Shown: piece after piece, positions 26,642-36,074 of the stretch
Layout of the letters: each line of letters begins with the position of its first letter
How positions within the stretch are numbered: position 1 is the first letter of the stretch
Origin: Ensifer adhaerens
Lineage (GTDB): Bacteria > Pseudomonadota > Alphaproteobacteria > Rhizobiales > Rhizobiaceae
Reading direction: 5' to 3'
DNA length: 64,000 nucleotides
Assembly (NCBI RefSeq): GCF_002007205.1
Contig: NZ_LAZS01000012.1
Location: 248,001 to 312,000, forward strand
Notes under the pieces: generated by a model
The model's database searches: none
Told to the model about the DNA's origin: nothing
The model's input: the letters and a program-made list of their open reading frames with translations, nothing else
Program-made: the position numbers and the translations under genes

Positions 26642-26655
26642 CGTAAACGTTTACG
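26642..26655. promoter_or_regulatory. LacI-family operator
   Basis: CGTAAACGTTTACG is a perfect 14-bp palindrome with the central CG of LacI/GalR-family operators. It lies in the 101-bp gap between the divergent lacI-type gene and the dehydrogenase gene, touching the -10 element, so one repressor dimer could block both transcripts. Confidence 0.88.
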
Positions 26656-26701
26656 GAAGCCAATTGAGGAGTTGCCGCTTCCGTTTCTTGGAGGAAATCA
26701 C

Positions 26702-27736
26702 GTGAGACACAGGGCCGTTTTGTGCGGGTGCGGAGCTATGGCCAAAGGCTGGCTGAGGGCGCTGACTGAGGTCAGTGTTCTGGGCGAGAAAGTGGAGATC
26801 GTCGGCCTTGTCGATCTTGACCAGGCGACCGCGGAAGCGCTCGCCACCGAGTTCAACCTTGGCAACATCCTGATCGGCACGGACCTGCCAGAGGTTCTGC
26901 GCGGAAGCCGGGCCGACCTGCTCTTCGACATCGTCGTTCCTGCGGCGCGACGCGCGGTGGTGGCCGCCGGTCTAGCGCATGGCTGCCACGTTTTGAGCGA
27001 GAAGCCGATGGCCGCCACGCTCGATGAGGCGCGCGAATTGCGCCGGCTTGCAACCGCGGCGTCGCGCGTTCATGCCATCGTGCAGAACCGCCGCTTCATC
27101 GGCGGTGTCCGTCGTATCCGTCGCCTCATCCAGTCCGGCGCTTTGGGCGACTTGACGGCGTTGCATTGCGACTTCTTCCTCGGTCCGCATTTCGGAGGAT
27201 TTCGCGAGCAAATGGACAACGTCCTGCTACTGGACATGGCCATCCACACCTTCGACGCAGCGCGCTTCATGTCCGGCAAGGAACCACTCGCGGTCTATTG
27301 CCACGAATACAACCCTCAGGGTTCCTGGTATCGCCATGGCGCCGCCGCCAACGCGATCTTCGAGTTTTCCGACAACGTCGCCTTCACCTACCGTGGTTCC
27401 TGGTGTGCTGAAGGCGCCAACACCAGCTGGGAAAGCGCGTGGCGCATCACAGGGTCGAAGGGCACGTTGCTTTGGGATGGCGGCGAGCGCTTCGAGGCCA
27501 ATGTCGTCACCGGTCAGGAAGGTTTCCTGCGGGCCGTCGGGCCGATAGCCGTCCCGGAGGTCAGCGACGATGCCGACACAAATGGTCACGCGAGTGTGAT
27601 CGAACATTTCATCCGCGCGATCGACGCGGGAACAGTGCCGGAAACCGACGGCAGCGACAACATCAAGAGCCTTGCCATGGTCTTCGGCGCGATCGACAGC
27701 GCGCGAGACGGCAGGCGCGTCACCATTGCAGCCTAG
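26702..27736 (+). CDS. Gfo/Idh/MocA-family oxidoreductase
   Basis: NAD(P)-dependent sugar or inositol dehydrogenase of 344 residues. The N-terminal Rossmann motif is CGCGAMAKGW (residues 8-17), the conserved EKP catalytic lysine is in LSEKPMA near 101, and the C-terminal half has the HTFDAARF helix with the active-site His. Start GTG 26702 has GGAGGA upstream and lies after the LacI operator; an earlier in-frame ATG at 26672 has no ribosome site. It is first in an operon with a TIM-barrel isomerase and a CUT1 importer, typical of polyol or rare-sugar catabolism. Confidence 0.92.
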   Translation: MRHRAVLCGCGAMAKGWLRALTEVSVLGEKVEIVGLVDLDQATAEALATEFNLGNILIGTDLPEVLRGSRADLLFDIVVPAARRAVVAAGLAHGCHVLSEKPMAATLDEARELRRLATAASRVHAIVQNRRFIGGVRRIRRLIQSGALGDLTALHCDFFLGPHFGGFREQMDNVLLLDMAIHTFDAARFMSGKEPLAVYCHEYNPQGSWYRHGAAANAIFEFSDNVAFTYRGSWCAEGANTSWESAWRITGSKGTLLWDGGERFEANVVTGQEGFLRAVGPIAVPEVSDDADTNGHASVIEHFIRAIDAGTVPETDGSDNIKSLAMVFGAIDSARDGRRVTIAA

Positions 27737-27746
27737 GGAGCCAGTC

Positions 27747-28649
27747 TTGAAGAACCCCAGCAAATCCATCCGCATCGGCACGATGATCTCGGCCACCAAG
27801 GGCGGTGCAGACAAACGGATCACCCAGATCGCCGACATGGGCTTTGAGAGTTTCGAGCCCTTCTTCTGGCAGACGACCAACGGTCAGGATCTCGCCGAAC
27901 TCGGCAAGCGCTGCGTGGCGGCGATCGGCGACCGCGACATCACCATCTCGACCCTTGGCATGTTCGGCAATCCGCTGGAGACGACGGAGATTGACGAACA
28001 GACCTTGCAGGGCTGGCGAGACTGCATCGACAACGCCCACCACTTCGGCGCTACCTGCGTCGCCGGTTTCACTGGCCGCCTTCGCGGCAAGCCGCTGACC
28101 GACAGTCTGCCGCGCTATCGGAAAATCTGGTCAGAGCTATCAAAGCGCGCAGCCGACAGGGGTGTGAAGATCGCCTTTGAAAACTGCGCCATGGACGGCA
28201 ACTGGCAGAGCGGTGACTGGAACATCGCACACAATCCGGACGCCTGGGAGCTGATCTTCAATGAGACGCCGGACGATCATATCGGGCTCGAATGGGAACC
28301 ATGCCATCAGATGGTCTACCTGATCGATCCGCTGCCGCAGATCCGCAAATGGGCAAGCAAGATCTTTCACGTGCACGGCAAGGACGCGACCATCCGTTGG
28401 GACGTCATCCGCGAACACGGGATCTTCGGCAAGGAGAAATTCGTCTTCATGCGCACGCCGGGCTTCGGCGACACCAACTGGACCGACGTGATTTCCGAAC
28501 TTCGGCTGGCCGGCTGGTCCGGTTCGATTGATATCGAAGGCTGGCACGACCCGGTCTATCGCGACGATCTGGAGATGACCGGCCAGGTCCATGGCCTGAA
28601 TTACCTCAAGACTTGCCGGGGCGGCGACTTCGTCATCGACCCGACCTGA
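27747..28649 (+). CDS. Sugar phosphate isomerase/epimerase family (AP endonuclease 2-like TIM barrel)
   Basis: A 300-residue TIM-barrel protein of the xylose-isomerase-like family acting on free or phosphorylated sugars and inosose-type polyols. Metal-binding positions are visible as Glu in IAFENCAMDG, His in IFHVHGKDA and Glu in GSIDIEGWHDP. The start is taken as TTG 27747, ten bases after the dehydrogenase stop with GGGAG upstream; ATG 27782 is an alternative that would trim the first strand. With the preceding Gfo/Idh/MocA gene it forms a dehydrogenase-isomerase pair common in inositol-like and sugar-alcohol pathways. Confidence 0.88.
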   Translation: MKNPSKSIRIGTMISATKGGADKRITQIADMGFESFEPFFWQTTNGQDLAELGKRCVAAIGDRDITISTLGMFGNPLETTEIDEQTLQGWRDCIDNAHHFGATCVAGFTGRLRGKPLTDSLPRYRKIWSELSKRAADRGVKIAFENCAMDGNWQSGDWNIAHNPDAWELIFNETPDDHIGLEWEPCHQMVYLIDPLPQIRKWASKIFHVHGKDATIRWDVIREHGIFGKEKFVFMRTPGFGDTNWTDVISELRLAGWSGSIDIEGWHDPVYRDDLEMTGQVHGLNYLKTCRGGDFVIDPT

Positions 28650-28708
28650 GACGTGCATGTCGGCCGGCATGGAGGATGCCGGCATCGGGATAACCAAAGG
28701 AGGAGAAA

Positions 28709-29941
28709 ATGGCTATCCGCGGATCCGCAATCCTGGGCGCTCTCGCCCTTGCAGGTGTCTCTCTGTTTGGACTTTCAGCCAAGGCGGAAGATGTCACGAT
28801 CAACGTCTGGTCGCTCGATCGCGACATCCAGCCCGCACCGAACCTGATAGCCGACTTCAACAAGCTGAACACCGGCATCAAGGTCGAGTATCGCCAGATC
28901 CAGTTCGACGATGTCGTCAGTGAGGCGATGCGCGCCTATTCGACCGGGCAGGCGCCCGATATCATCGCCATCGACAACCCGGAACATGCGCTCTTTTCGT
29001 CACGCGGCGCCTTCCTCGACCTGACCGAAATGATCGCAAAGTCGACCGTGGTGAAGACGTCAAACTATTTTCCGGGACCTCTCGCCTCCACCATGTGGGA
29101 CGGCAAGAACTATGGCCTTCCCAAGGCGACGAACACGATTGCGCTCTACTACAACAAGGACATGTTCAAGGCGAAGGGTCTCGATCCGAACAAGCCGCCG
29201 CAGACCTGGGATGAACTGGTCGATGCGGCCCGCAAGCTGACCGATCCTTCGGCGAACGTCTACGGGCTCGCCTTCTCGGCCAAGGCCAATGAAGAGGGCA
29301 CATTCCAGTTCCTGCCCTGGGTCCAGATGGCCGGCGGCAGCTACGAGCACATCAATTCGGAAGGTGCCGTCAAGGCGCTCGATATCTGGAAAACCATCAT
29401 AGCCGAGAAACTGGCCTCGCCGGACACGTTGACCCGCGGGCAGTGGGATTCGACCGGCACGTTCAATTCCGGCAATGCCGCCATGGCGATCTCCGGTCCA
29501 TGGGAACTCGACCGCATGGTGAGTGAGGCGAAGTTCGACTGGGGCGCCGCGCTGCTGCCGGTGCCGGAGGTCGGTGCCGAGCGCTCGTCGGCCATGGGCG
29601 ATTTCAACTGGGCGATCTTTTCCAACACGCAGCATCCTGCCGAAGCGTTCAAGGTGCTGGAGTATTTCGCCTCCCAGGACGATCGCATGTTCAAGGATTT
29701 CGGACAGCTGCCGGCTCGATCCGACATTGCGATCCCTGAGACGGGTGTGCCGTTGAAGGATGCGGCCCTCAAGGTCTTCATCGAGCAGCTCAAATTCGCA
29801 AAGCCGCGTGGACCCCATCCGGAATGGCCGAAGATTTCCAAGGCCATCCAGGACGCAATCCAGGCGGCCCTGACCGGACAGATGACGTCGAAGGAAGCCC
29901 TCGACCAGGCGGCTGAAAAGATAAAGGCGGTCCTTGGCTAA
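28709..29941 (+). CDS. CUT1 sugar ABC transporter periplasmic binding protein
   Basis: Secreted receptor of 410 residues in the MalE/UgpB class. Signal peptide residues 1-26 ([19 protein letters not shown]). The mature region begins with a strand [10 protein letters not shown] and has [28 protein letters not shown], the usual ligand-cleft segment. The RBS AAAGGAGGAG is near-perfect, fitting high expression. It is followed by an unusually strong hairpin (29952-29998) and then the two permease genes. Ligand unknown; the adjacent dehydrogenase and isomerase suggest a sugar, polyol or derived glycoside. Confidence 0.94.
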   Translation: MAIRGSAILGALALAGVSLFGLSAKAEDVTINVWSLDRDIQPAPNLIADFNKLNTGIKVEYRQIQFDDVVSEAMRAYSTGQAPDIIAIDNPEHALFSSRGAFLDLTEMIAKSTVVKTSNYFPGPLASTMWDGKNYGLPKATNTIALYYNKDMFKAKGLDPNKPPQTWDELVDAARKLTDPSANVYGLAFSAKANEEGTFQFLPWVQMAGGSYEHINSEGAVKALDIWKTIIAEKLASPDTLTRGQWDSTGTFNSGNAAMAISGPWELDRMVSEAKFDWGAALLPVPEVGAERSSAMGDFNWAIFSNTQHPAEAFKVLEYFASQDDRMFKDFGQLPARSDIAIPETGVPLKDAALKVFIEQLKFAKPRGPHPEWPKISKAIQDAIQAALTGQMTSKEALDQAAEKIKAVLG

Positions 29942-29951
29942 AGCCTCTGGC

Positions 29952-29998
29952 AAGGCGGCCTGCAGGCTTCCGGATCGACCGGAACGGCAGGCCGCCTT
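29952..29998 (+). promoter_or_regulatory. Two-stage intercistronic hairpin after binding-protein gene
   Basis: AAGGCGGCCTGC (29952-29963) pairs perfectly with GCAGGCCGCCTT (29987-29998), and inside it TTCCGG (29968-29973) pairs with CCGGAA (29979-29984). No T-run follows. As at 21082, this sits between an abundant binding-protein cistron and its permeases and probably protects the upstream mRNA or limits read-through. Confidence 0.8.
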
Positions 29999-30141
29999 CC
30001 ACAAGCGCTAATCCCATTGAGGCGCTCGGGCGGAAAAACCGCAAAACCATGCCGGCGAGGCCGGCGTGCTTCTGGTCGTTCTAGTTTGCAGGCCGGGTTG
30101 TGCGAGCGGTGTATGCTGGCGCCTTGGCGGCGGAGGAGCTC

Positions 30142-31044
30142 ATGAAACGCTTTCTATCCAGCATCATCGACGGCCGCGGCTTCGACATCGGCCTTGTCAG
30201 TCTGCCGCTTGCCTTCTTGCTCACGCTCTCCGGTCTGCCGCTGCTCTACAACATCGTCATGAGCTTTCAGGAGGTCGACATGTTCAGCCTCGGCAGCTTC
30301 TGGCGTCCCTTCGTCGGCTTCAAGAACTACCGTGATCTGTTCGCTCAGCCGGAAACGTGGCCGATACTGGCCAACACCGCGACTTTTGTCGTCGCCTCGA
30401 TCGTTGGCCAGTTTCTCGTCGGTTTCGGCCTGGCATTGTTCTTCTGGACGAATTTTCCGGGTGCCTCATGGCTACGGGGACTTTTCCTGGTGTCTTGGGT
30501 GATGCCCGGGCTTGTAGTCGGTGCGATCTGGAACTGGATCCTCTCGGGCGACTTCGGCGTGCTCAACTTTATCCTGCGCGAAACGGGCCTCATCGACGGC
30601 AATATCTTCTGGCGTTCGGACCCCGGCTTTTCGCTCTGGGCCGTCATCATCGCAAATATCTGGCTCGGCACGTCCTTCAACATGATCCTTCTGTCCGTCG
30701 GCCTGTCGGCCATCCCACGGGATCTCTACGAGGCATCCGAACTGGACGGCGCCAATGTCTGGCAGCGCTTCTGGACGATCACCCTGCCGATGATGCGCTC
30801 GTCCATCGGGGCGATTATCGCACTCGGACTGATTTTCACGCTGCAGCAATTCGATCTTTTCGCCGCCATCACCTCGGGAGGACCGAACAATGCTTCGAAC
30901 GTCACGCAATACTGGGCCTGGGATTTGTCGTTCCGACAGTACGATTTCGCCAAGGGCGCGACGATTTCCGTGATCATGATCGTCTTCGTGATGATTGCAT
31001 CGGTCGTCTACGTGCGCTCCACACGGCATGAGGTGCGCGGATGA
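30142..31044 (+). CDS. CUT1 sugar ABC transporter permease (MalF/UgpA-like)
   Basis: Permease of 300 residues with six hydrophobic segments. The EAA loop reads YEASELDGANVWQRFWTITLPMM near residue 215, as in MalF/UgpA, and the N-terminal region has the LPLLYNIVMSFQEVD pattern of this branch. ATG 30142 follows GGAGGAG with ideal spacing. The stop overlaps the start of the second permease (ATGA at 31041-31044). Confidence 0.94.
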   Translation: MKRFLSSIIDGRGFDIGLVSLPLAFLLTLSGLPLLYNIVMSFQEVDMFSLGSFWRPFVGFKNYRDLFAQPETWPILANTATFVVASIVGQFLVGFGLALFFWTNFPGASWLRGLFLVSWVMPGLVVGAIWNWILSGDFGVLNFILRETGLIDGNIFWRSDPGFSLWAVIIANIWLGTSFNMILLSVGLSAIPRDLYEASELDGANVWQRFWTITLPMMRSSIGAIIALGLIFTLQQFDLFAAITSGGPNNASNVTQYWAWDLSFRQYDFAKGATISVIMIVFVMIASVVYVRSTRHEVRG

Positions 31045-31868
31045 GCCATCAAACCCGCGACCGTCTGCTGCTCGCAATCGCGATCATTCTCGCCGGCATT
31101 TACCTGTTTCCGCTCTACTGGATGTACATCACCACGATCAAATCAGGATCGGAGATGTTTGCGACACCGCCGACCTTCTGGCCGACCGATCCCCAATGGC
31201 AGATCTTCGGCAACGTCTGGCAAAGCCGCAACATGGGCCGGTACGTCTGGAATTCTCTGGTCATCGCCTGCGGAGCGGTCAGTGTCATAACCGTTCTCGG
31301 TGTCGGCTGCGCCTATGTGCTTGCGCGTTATCGCAACATCTGGGTCGACATCGGGCTCTTCCTCATTCTCATGCTCCAGGTGCTTCCGGCCTCACTGATG
31401 GTCACGCCGATCTTCGTCGGTTTCTCTCAGATCGGGCTGCTCAATTATCCGCGCCTTGCGGTGATCCTTGCGATCGCGGCGAAAAGCATGCCGTTCTTCG
31501 TCGTTCTGGTGCGCGCGACCTTCATGAGCGTGCCGCAGGAATTGGAGGAGGCAGCCCTTGTCGACGGCAACTCGAGGGTTGGCGCCTTCTTCAACATCGT
31601 CCTGCCGCTGGCACGAAACGGTATCCTCGTCAGCGCCATCCTGATTTTCATGCAGGCCTTCGGAGAGTTCGTTTATTCGAAATCGATGATCCAGGCCGTC
31701 GAACTGCAACCGGCAAGCGTCGGATTGAATTCCTTCATGGGGCCGAACACCAACGAGTGGAACAATATCATGGCCTATGCGGCGATCTACGTGACTCCCA
31801 TCCTCGCCATCTTCGTCCTCCTGCAACGCCGCATCGTCTCAGGCCTTACCTCGGGAGCGCTCAAATGA
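31041..31868 (+). CDS. CUT1 sugar ABC transporter permease (MalG/UgpE-like)
   Basis: Second permease, 275 residues, six hydrophobic segments. N-terminus LFPLYWMYITTIKSGSEMFATPPTFWP is the standard MalG/UgpE opening, and the EAA loop is LEEAALVDGNSRVGAFFNIVLPLA near residue 175. It overlaps both neighbours by four bases, so permease-permease-ATPase are co-translated. Confidence 0.94.
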   Translation: MSHQTRDRLLLAIAIILAGIYLFPLYWMYITTIKSGSEMFATPPTFWPTDPQWQIFGNVWQSRNMGRYVWNSLVIACGAVSVITVLGVGCAYVLARYRNIWVDIGLFLILMLQVLPASLMVTPIFVGFSQIGLLNYPRLAVILAIAAKSMPFFVVLVRATFMSVPQELEEAALVDGNSRVGAFFNIVLPLARNGILVSAILIFMQAFGEFVYSKSMIQAVELQPASVGLNSFMGPNTNEWNNIMAYAAIYVTPILAIFVLLQRRIVSGLTSGALK

Positions 31869-32938
31869 CCGCCCAGATCGAACTGACCAACGTCAACAAG
31901 TATTATGGCGCCTACCATGCGCTGAAGGACATCGAGCTTTCGATCCGCAAAGGCAGCTTCACCGCCCTTGTCGGCCCTTCCGGCTGCGGGAAGTCGACGC
32001 TGCTGCGGTCGCTGGCCGGCCTGGAGAGCATTTCGTCCGGCACGCTGAAAATCGCCAGCGAGGTCATGAACGCGGTGCCCCCGCGCAAGCGCGACGTGGC
32101 GATGGTTTTCCAATCCTATGCGCTCTACCCGCACATGACGGTCGAGGAAAACCTGACCTACAGCCTGCGCATCAAGGGCGTTGCCAAGGCTGAACGCAAG
32201 AAGGCGGCAAATGAGGTCGCTGCGGTGACCGGGCTTACGCACCTGCTCGGACGCTATCCGCGTGAGCTTTCCGGCGGCCAGCGTCAGCGCGTGGCGATGA
32301 GCCGGGCGATCATCCGCCATCCCAAGGCGTTTTTGTTCGACGAGCCGCTTTCCAATCTCGATGCAGCCCTCCGCGTCCACATGCGCAAGGAAATCCGCGC
32401 GTTGCACGACCGCTTGGGGGCGACATCGGTCTATGTCACCCACGACCAGGTCGAAGCGATGACGATGGCGGACCATGTCGTCATCATGCGCGATGGCGTC
32501 ATCGAGCAACAGGGCAGCCCCCTTCAGCTCTACGACCGGCCTGCCAACAAGTTCGTGGCCGGGTTTATCGGCTCCCCGGCCATGAATTTCCTGCCGGCCG
32601 TCGGCGGGCAAGATGGGCGATCGATCATTCTCGATCTCGGAATCAAACAGACGATCGCCCTAGATCGGGCCGTGCAGCCAGGGCGGCCCCTGATTGTCGG
32701 CCTGCGTCCGGAGCACATCGAACTTGCTGAGGCGGGTGAGGGCGTTCTCTCGGCGCCAGTGGCACTGGTCGAATCGACCGGAGCGACATGTTTTCTGACG
32801 ATGCAAACGACACCTGAGCTTTCAGTGGTGTTCAACGGGCGATCGGAGGCACGCGCCGGCGACAGGGTCGGGCTGAACTTTGCATCCGCCAGCATTCATC
32901 TTTTCGACGCGGACACGGAACGGCGCTTGCCTGACTGA
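31865..32938 (+). CDS. CUT1 sugar ABC transporter ATP-binding protein (UgpC/MalK-like)
   Basis: ATPase of 357 residues: Walker A GPSGCGKST near 37, Q-loop in MVFQSYALYPHMTV, signature LSGGQRQRV near 135, Walker B FLFDEPLSNLD and H-loop in YVTHDQVEA. A C-terminal regulatory OB/TOBE domain starts near residue 240 (FIGSPAMNFLPA; GLRPEHIEL), as in MalK/UgpC. ATG 31865 overlaps the upstream stop. These ATPases are often shared among several CUT1 systems. It ends the LacI-controlled operon. Confidence 0.95.
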   Translation: MTAQIELTNVNKYYGAYHALKDIELSIRKGSFTALVGPSGCGKSTLLRSLAGLESISSGTLKIASEVMNAVPPRKRDVAMVFQSYALYPHMTVEENLTYSLRIKGVAKAERKKAANEVAAVTGLTHLLGRYPRELSGGQRQRVAMSRAIIRHPKAFLFDEPLSNLDAALRVHMRKEIRALHDRLGATSVYVTHDQVEAMTMADHVVIMRDGVIEQQGSPLQLYDRPANKFVAGFIGSPAMNFLPAVGGQDGRSIILDLGIKQTIALDRAVQPGRPLIVGLRPEHIELAEAGEGVLSAPVALVESTGATCFLTMQTTPELSVVFNGRSEARAGDRVGLNFASASIHLFDADTERRLPD

Positions 32939-33173
32939 GGGCAGGTGCCAATCAGCGGCAGCGCCTGCGTGCTTCACTCTGCCGTTTCCGGCTCGCGCAT
33001 GACCGGATTTGGAGCCAGCGCCGCGCTTCATAAGATGCACGTCGGTACTGGCCGAACCTGATCGTCGGGCTATGCGTGAGGATAGTTGCTGTAGATCAAG
33101 GAACGGCATAGCTCTTCCCTGTAGCTACCGATTGTCCTAACGGACATTCTGAAATCCCAAGGGGAGAGTGATT

Positions 33174-33551
33174 GTGGTGAGGATACGCAACGGTTTGGGA
33201 TTGGCGTTCGTCGCTGCCTGCCTGTTCGTCCTGCAATCGTTCGTCGGCGCATTTGCTGCAAGCGCAATGCAAGCCTCCCCACAAAGCGACGCCTTCGGCA
33301 ATCCCCTCTGCCTAACTGTAGACCATGCAAACACCGGCGATTCCGACGGCGGCCACGCTATTCTCGCCGATTGCTGCCTGCTTGGATGCGGTCCTTCGGC
33401 TCAATTGCTAGCCGCCACGCCAAATCCGGACGGGTATGTTCCAATCCTGGTCTACTCTGGCTCGCTGAAGCTGCCGCTGGCGAGGGATCCAGTTCCTGCT
33501 CGCCAGCATCTTCCGGGCTATCCTCGGGCTCCCCCAGCACTGATCGCCTGA
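33174..33551 (+). CDS. Small secreted Cys-rich protein, DUF2946-like
   Basis: About 125 residues with an N-terminal hydrophobic signal (GLGLAFVAACLFVLQSFVGAFAASA) and a downstream cysteine cluster CCLLGCG near residue 70, both typical of the DUF2946/DUF2946-like proteins found beside copper genes. GTG codons at 33168, 33174 and 33177 compete as starts; the GGGGAGA at 33161-33167 favours 33174 or 33177. Next genes encode YcnI and CopCD proteins, so a role in periplasmic copper handling is inferred. The family call is by features, not strong sequence identity. Confidence 0.65.
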   Translation: MVRIRNGLGLAFVAACLFVLQSFVGAFAASAMQASPQSDAFGNPLCLTVDHANTGDSDGGHAILADCCLLGCGPSAQLLAATPNPDGYVPILVYSGSLKLPLARDPVPARQHLPGYPRAPPALIA

Positions 33552-33868
33552 TCGTTTCCGCCTCAGTACCTTGTCTAATCTTCTCGGGCGCCGGGCAATG
33601 TCCCCGTCCGTCTGCATTGCCGGCCTCGATCGGAACGCTCTGGGCGCATCCGCGGGGCGACCCGTGAATGACTGAGTCCGTTCCGGGCAAGAGCGATGTC
33701 GAAGAACAGAGAGAGTTCTTGCGCAACGATCACCGTCCGCGATAGCCGCGCCGGTACTTTTCCCGCTCACTGCATCCAACACCCGAGGCGCGGTGCCAGA
33801 CATTCCCTCGGACCTTGCTGAAACATTCAAACAGGCAACAAGATACCCAACCCTAAGGAGAAAACCAA
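33552..33868. other. Intergenic stretch upstream of ycnI-like gene
   Basis: No supported gene. Open frames here run on from or opposite to the neighbours and lack start signals. The last 40 bases carry the purine-rich ribosome site (AAGGAGAAAACC) of the next gene. A promoter for the copper genes could lie here, but no consensus is convincing. Confidence 0.4.
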
Positions 33869-34399
33869 ATGTTGCGGAAATTGATAGCGACTGCTGCTCT
33901 CATTGGAATGAGCGCTACGGCAGCCTTTGCCCACTCAACGCTCGAAGTAACAGAGGCGCATGTTGGGGCGTCCTACAAGGCCGTTATCCGCGTCCCGCAT
34001 GGCTGCGAAGGCAAGCCGACGATTGCCGTGCGCGTTCAGGTTCCGGAGGGGATGATTGCGGCCAAGCCGATGCCAAAGCCGGGTTGGACCGTGGAGAAGA
34101 TCAAGGGCGCCTACGAGAAGTCCTATGACTACTTTGGCACCCCGATGAAAGACGGCGTGAAGGAGATCGTCTGGAAGGGCGGCAGCCTTGCCGACGACGA
34201 GTACGACGAGTTTGTATTCCGTGCGTTTGTGACCGACAGCCTTCCTGTCGGCAACAGCATCTACGTGCCGATCGTGCAGGAATGCACAGACGGTGCGACT
34301 GAACGCTGGATTGAGATCCCGGCTGCAGGCAAGTCGAGTGACGACCTGGAATTCCCAGCGCCCGGGATCAAGCTCCTTGAAAAGAAGAGCGGTCACTGA
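33869..34399 (+). CDS. YcnI-family copper-associated protein (DUF1775)
   Basis: Periplasmic protein of 176 residues. Signal peptide 1-21 ends ATAAFA, and the mature N-terminus is His-Ser-Thr-Leu-Glu, the position where YcnI-type proteins bind Cu(II) through the N-terminal His. VPHGCEGKPTIAVRVQVPEG and KPGWTVEK are family landmarks. Unlike Gram-positive YcnI it has no C-terminal membrane helix. The CopC-CopD fusion gene starts 41 bp later. Role: copper chaperone or storage in the periplasm, inferred from family and context. Confidence 0.9.
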   Translation: MLRKLIATAALIGMSATAAFAHSTLEVTEAHVGASYKAVIRVPHGCEGKPTIAVRVQVPEGMIAAKPMPKPGWTVEKIKGAYEKSYDYFGTPMKDGVKEIVWKGGSLADDEYDEFVFRAFVTDSLPVGNSIYVPIVQECTDGATERWIEIPAAGKSSDDLEFPAPGIKLLEKKSGH

Positions 34400-34439
34400 T
34401 CGAGAGTGGCTCAGACAAAAGGCTAGCCGGAGAGCACGC

Positions 34440-36047
34440 ATGGCGTTTCTGCCACCTAACTTGTCTCGCCTTGCGAGGCTGCTGGCACTTACGCTGTGCG
34501 GGCTTCTCCTGCAGATCGCCCTGGCCTATGCGCATGCGTCGCTCAACTCGAGCGACCCCGAAGACGGCGCGGTCCTCACTGCTGCGCCGTCTGAGTTTCT
34601 GCTGACATTCAGCGAACCAGTGTCGCGGCTCTCGCTCAAACTTGTTCGGCCCGACGGCACGACGCTCACGCTTGGTCGCCACGAAGTGAAGGACCAGGCC
34701 GTCGAGATCGAGGCGCCGACCTCTCTCGGCCGTGGCACGCATGTGCTCAGTTGGCGTGTGACGTCCGCGGACGGGCATCCGATCGGCGGATCCGTCGTGT
34801 TTTCGATCGGCGTCACGAGCGCTGCGCCGCCGCCAGTCGCAGAGGAGATCGACTGGGCGGTTCGAATTGGCGTCCTTGCATCAAGGTTTGCGCTCTACGC
34901 TGGCCTTTTTATCGGCGTGGGCGGAGTGTTTTCGTTGTGTTGGCTTCTCAGCGGCAATCGAGCTGGACGCCACCTCGTTGCCGCCGCGCTCGCAATTGGC
35001 CTCCTCGGCGCCATTGTTGGTGTCGGTTTCCAGGGGCTCGATGCACTGGGCGTTTCCGCGACACAAATTGTCGATCCCGTTGTGTGGTCCACGGCGATGG
35101 CGACGACGTTCGGGCCTACGGCAATCGTCGCGTTGATCGCCTTCCTTGCCGCTGCGGTCGCCCTTCTCGACAAAGGCCCGTTTGCCCGCTCGTTGTCGCT
35201 CGCTGCCCTGATCCTTTCACCTGCCGCCTTGGCGCTCAGCGGCCATGCCGCCGCGGCCACGCCGCAATGGCTCATGCGTCCCGCGGTCTTCCTGCATGCC
35301 ATCACAATCAGTTTCTGGGCGGGGGCGCTGGCTCCGCTTGGCCTCGCGCTCCGACGAGGTGATCCGGCAGCTATTGCTGCACTGCGCCGTTTCTCGGCGT
35401 CCATCCCTCCCGTGCTCGTTGTGCTGATAGTGGCGGGAGTCGTCTTGGCCGTTGTGCAGGTCGAGAAGCCTCTAGCCCTCGTCGATACGGCCTATGGCCA
35501 GGTGTTCCTCGTCAAACTGGTTCTTCTCGCGGGCTTGTTCGTGGTGGCGGCCGTCAATCGTTGGCGCTTGACCGTGCCGGCAGCCGCCAGCGATGGCAGG
35601 GCAACCAGCCGGCTGGTTCGTTCGATCGCTGCAGAAACCCTGATCATGCTCTTGATTTTCGCGACGGCCGCTTGCTGGCGTGTCACCCCACCGCCACGGG
35701 CCTTAGCTGCCCTGGCCGCTTCGCCCGCGATCGCTCACATTCACGCTGACAGGGCGATGGCCTATGTTCAATTGACACCTGGACGCGCCGGAGACGTTGA
35801 GGTTTCAATCGAAATCCTGACTGGCGAGTTCGAAAAGCTCGACGCGAAAGAGGTGACGCTTATTCTTTCCAAACCCGATTCCGGCATCGAGCCGTTCAAG
35901 CGAGGAGCGGTGCGACGCGGAGCAACGGAATGGCGCATTGAGCATGTGACCATCCCATTAGCGGGCACCTGGCAGGTGCGTGTCGATATCCTGATCAGTG
36001 ATTTCGAGAAGGTAAGTCTCGAGGATCAGATCAATCTGGGGCCGTGA
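34440..36047 (+). CDS. CopC-CopD fusion copper-transport protein
   Basis: A 535-residue membrane protein. After a signal segment (residues 1-28) comes a CopC domain (~29-125) with mature His at AYAHASLNSSDPEDG and a second His in SADGHPIGGS, the usual Cu(II) ligands. A multi-spanning CopD domain follows (~135-440), with HAITISFWAGALAPLGL carrying the conserved CopD His. An extra soluble tail of about 90 residues (AIAHIHADRAMAYVQLTP onward) forms a predicted beta-rich periplasmic domain resembling those of related CopD/YcnJ proteins. Likely imports or delivers copper with the YcnI-like partner upstream. Confidence 0.92.
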   Translation: MAFLPPNLSRLARLLALTLCGLLLQIALAYAHASLNSSDPEDGAVLTAAPSEFLLTFSEPVSRLSLKLVRPDGTTLTLGRHEVKDQAVEIEAPTSLGRGTHVLSWRVTSADGHPIGGSVVFSIGVTSAAPPPVAEEIDWAVRIGVLASRFALYAGLFIGVGGVFSLCWLLSGNRAGRHLVAAALAIGLLGAIVGVGFQGLDALGVSATQIVDPVVWSTAMATTFGPTAIVALIAFLAAAVALLDKGPFARSLSLAALILSPAALALSGHAAAATPQWLMRPAVFLHAITISFWAGALAPLGLALRRGDPAAIAALRRFSASIPPVLVVLIVAGVVLAVVQVEKPLALVDTAYGQVFLVKLVLLAGLFVVAAVNRWRLTVPAAASDGRATSRLVRSIAAETLIMLLIFATAACWRVTPPPRALAALAASPAIAHIHADRAMAYVQLTPGRAGDVEVSIEILTGEFEKLDAKEVTLILSKPDSGIEPFKRGAVRRGATEWRIEHVTIPLAGTWQVRVDILISDFEKVSLEDQINLGP

Positions 36048-36074
36048 TCTCAGCTTAAGTCCCGTGGATGGGTA

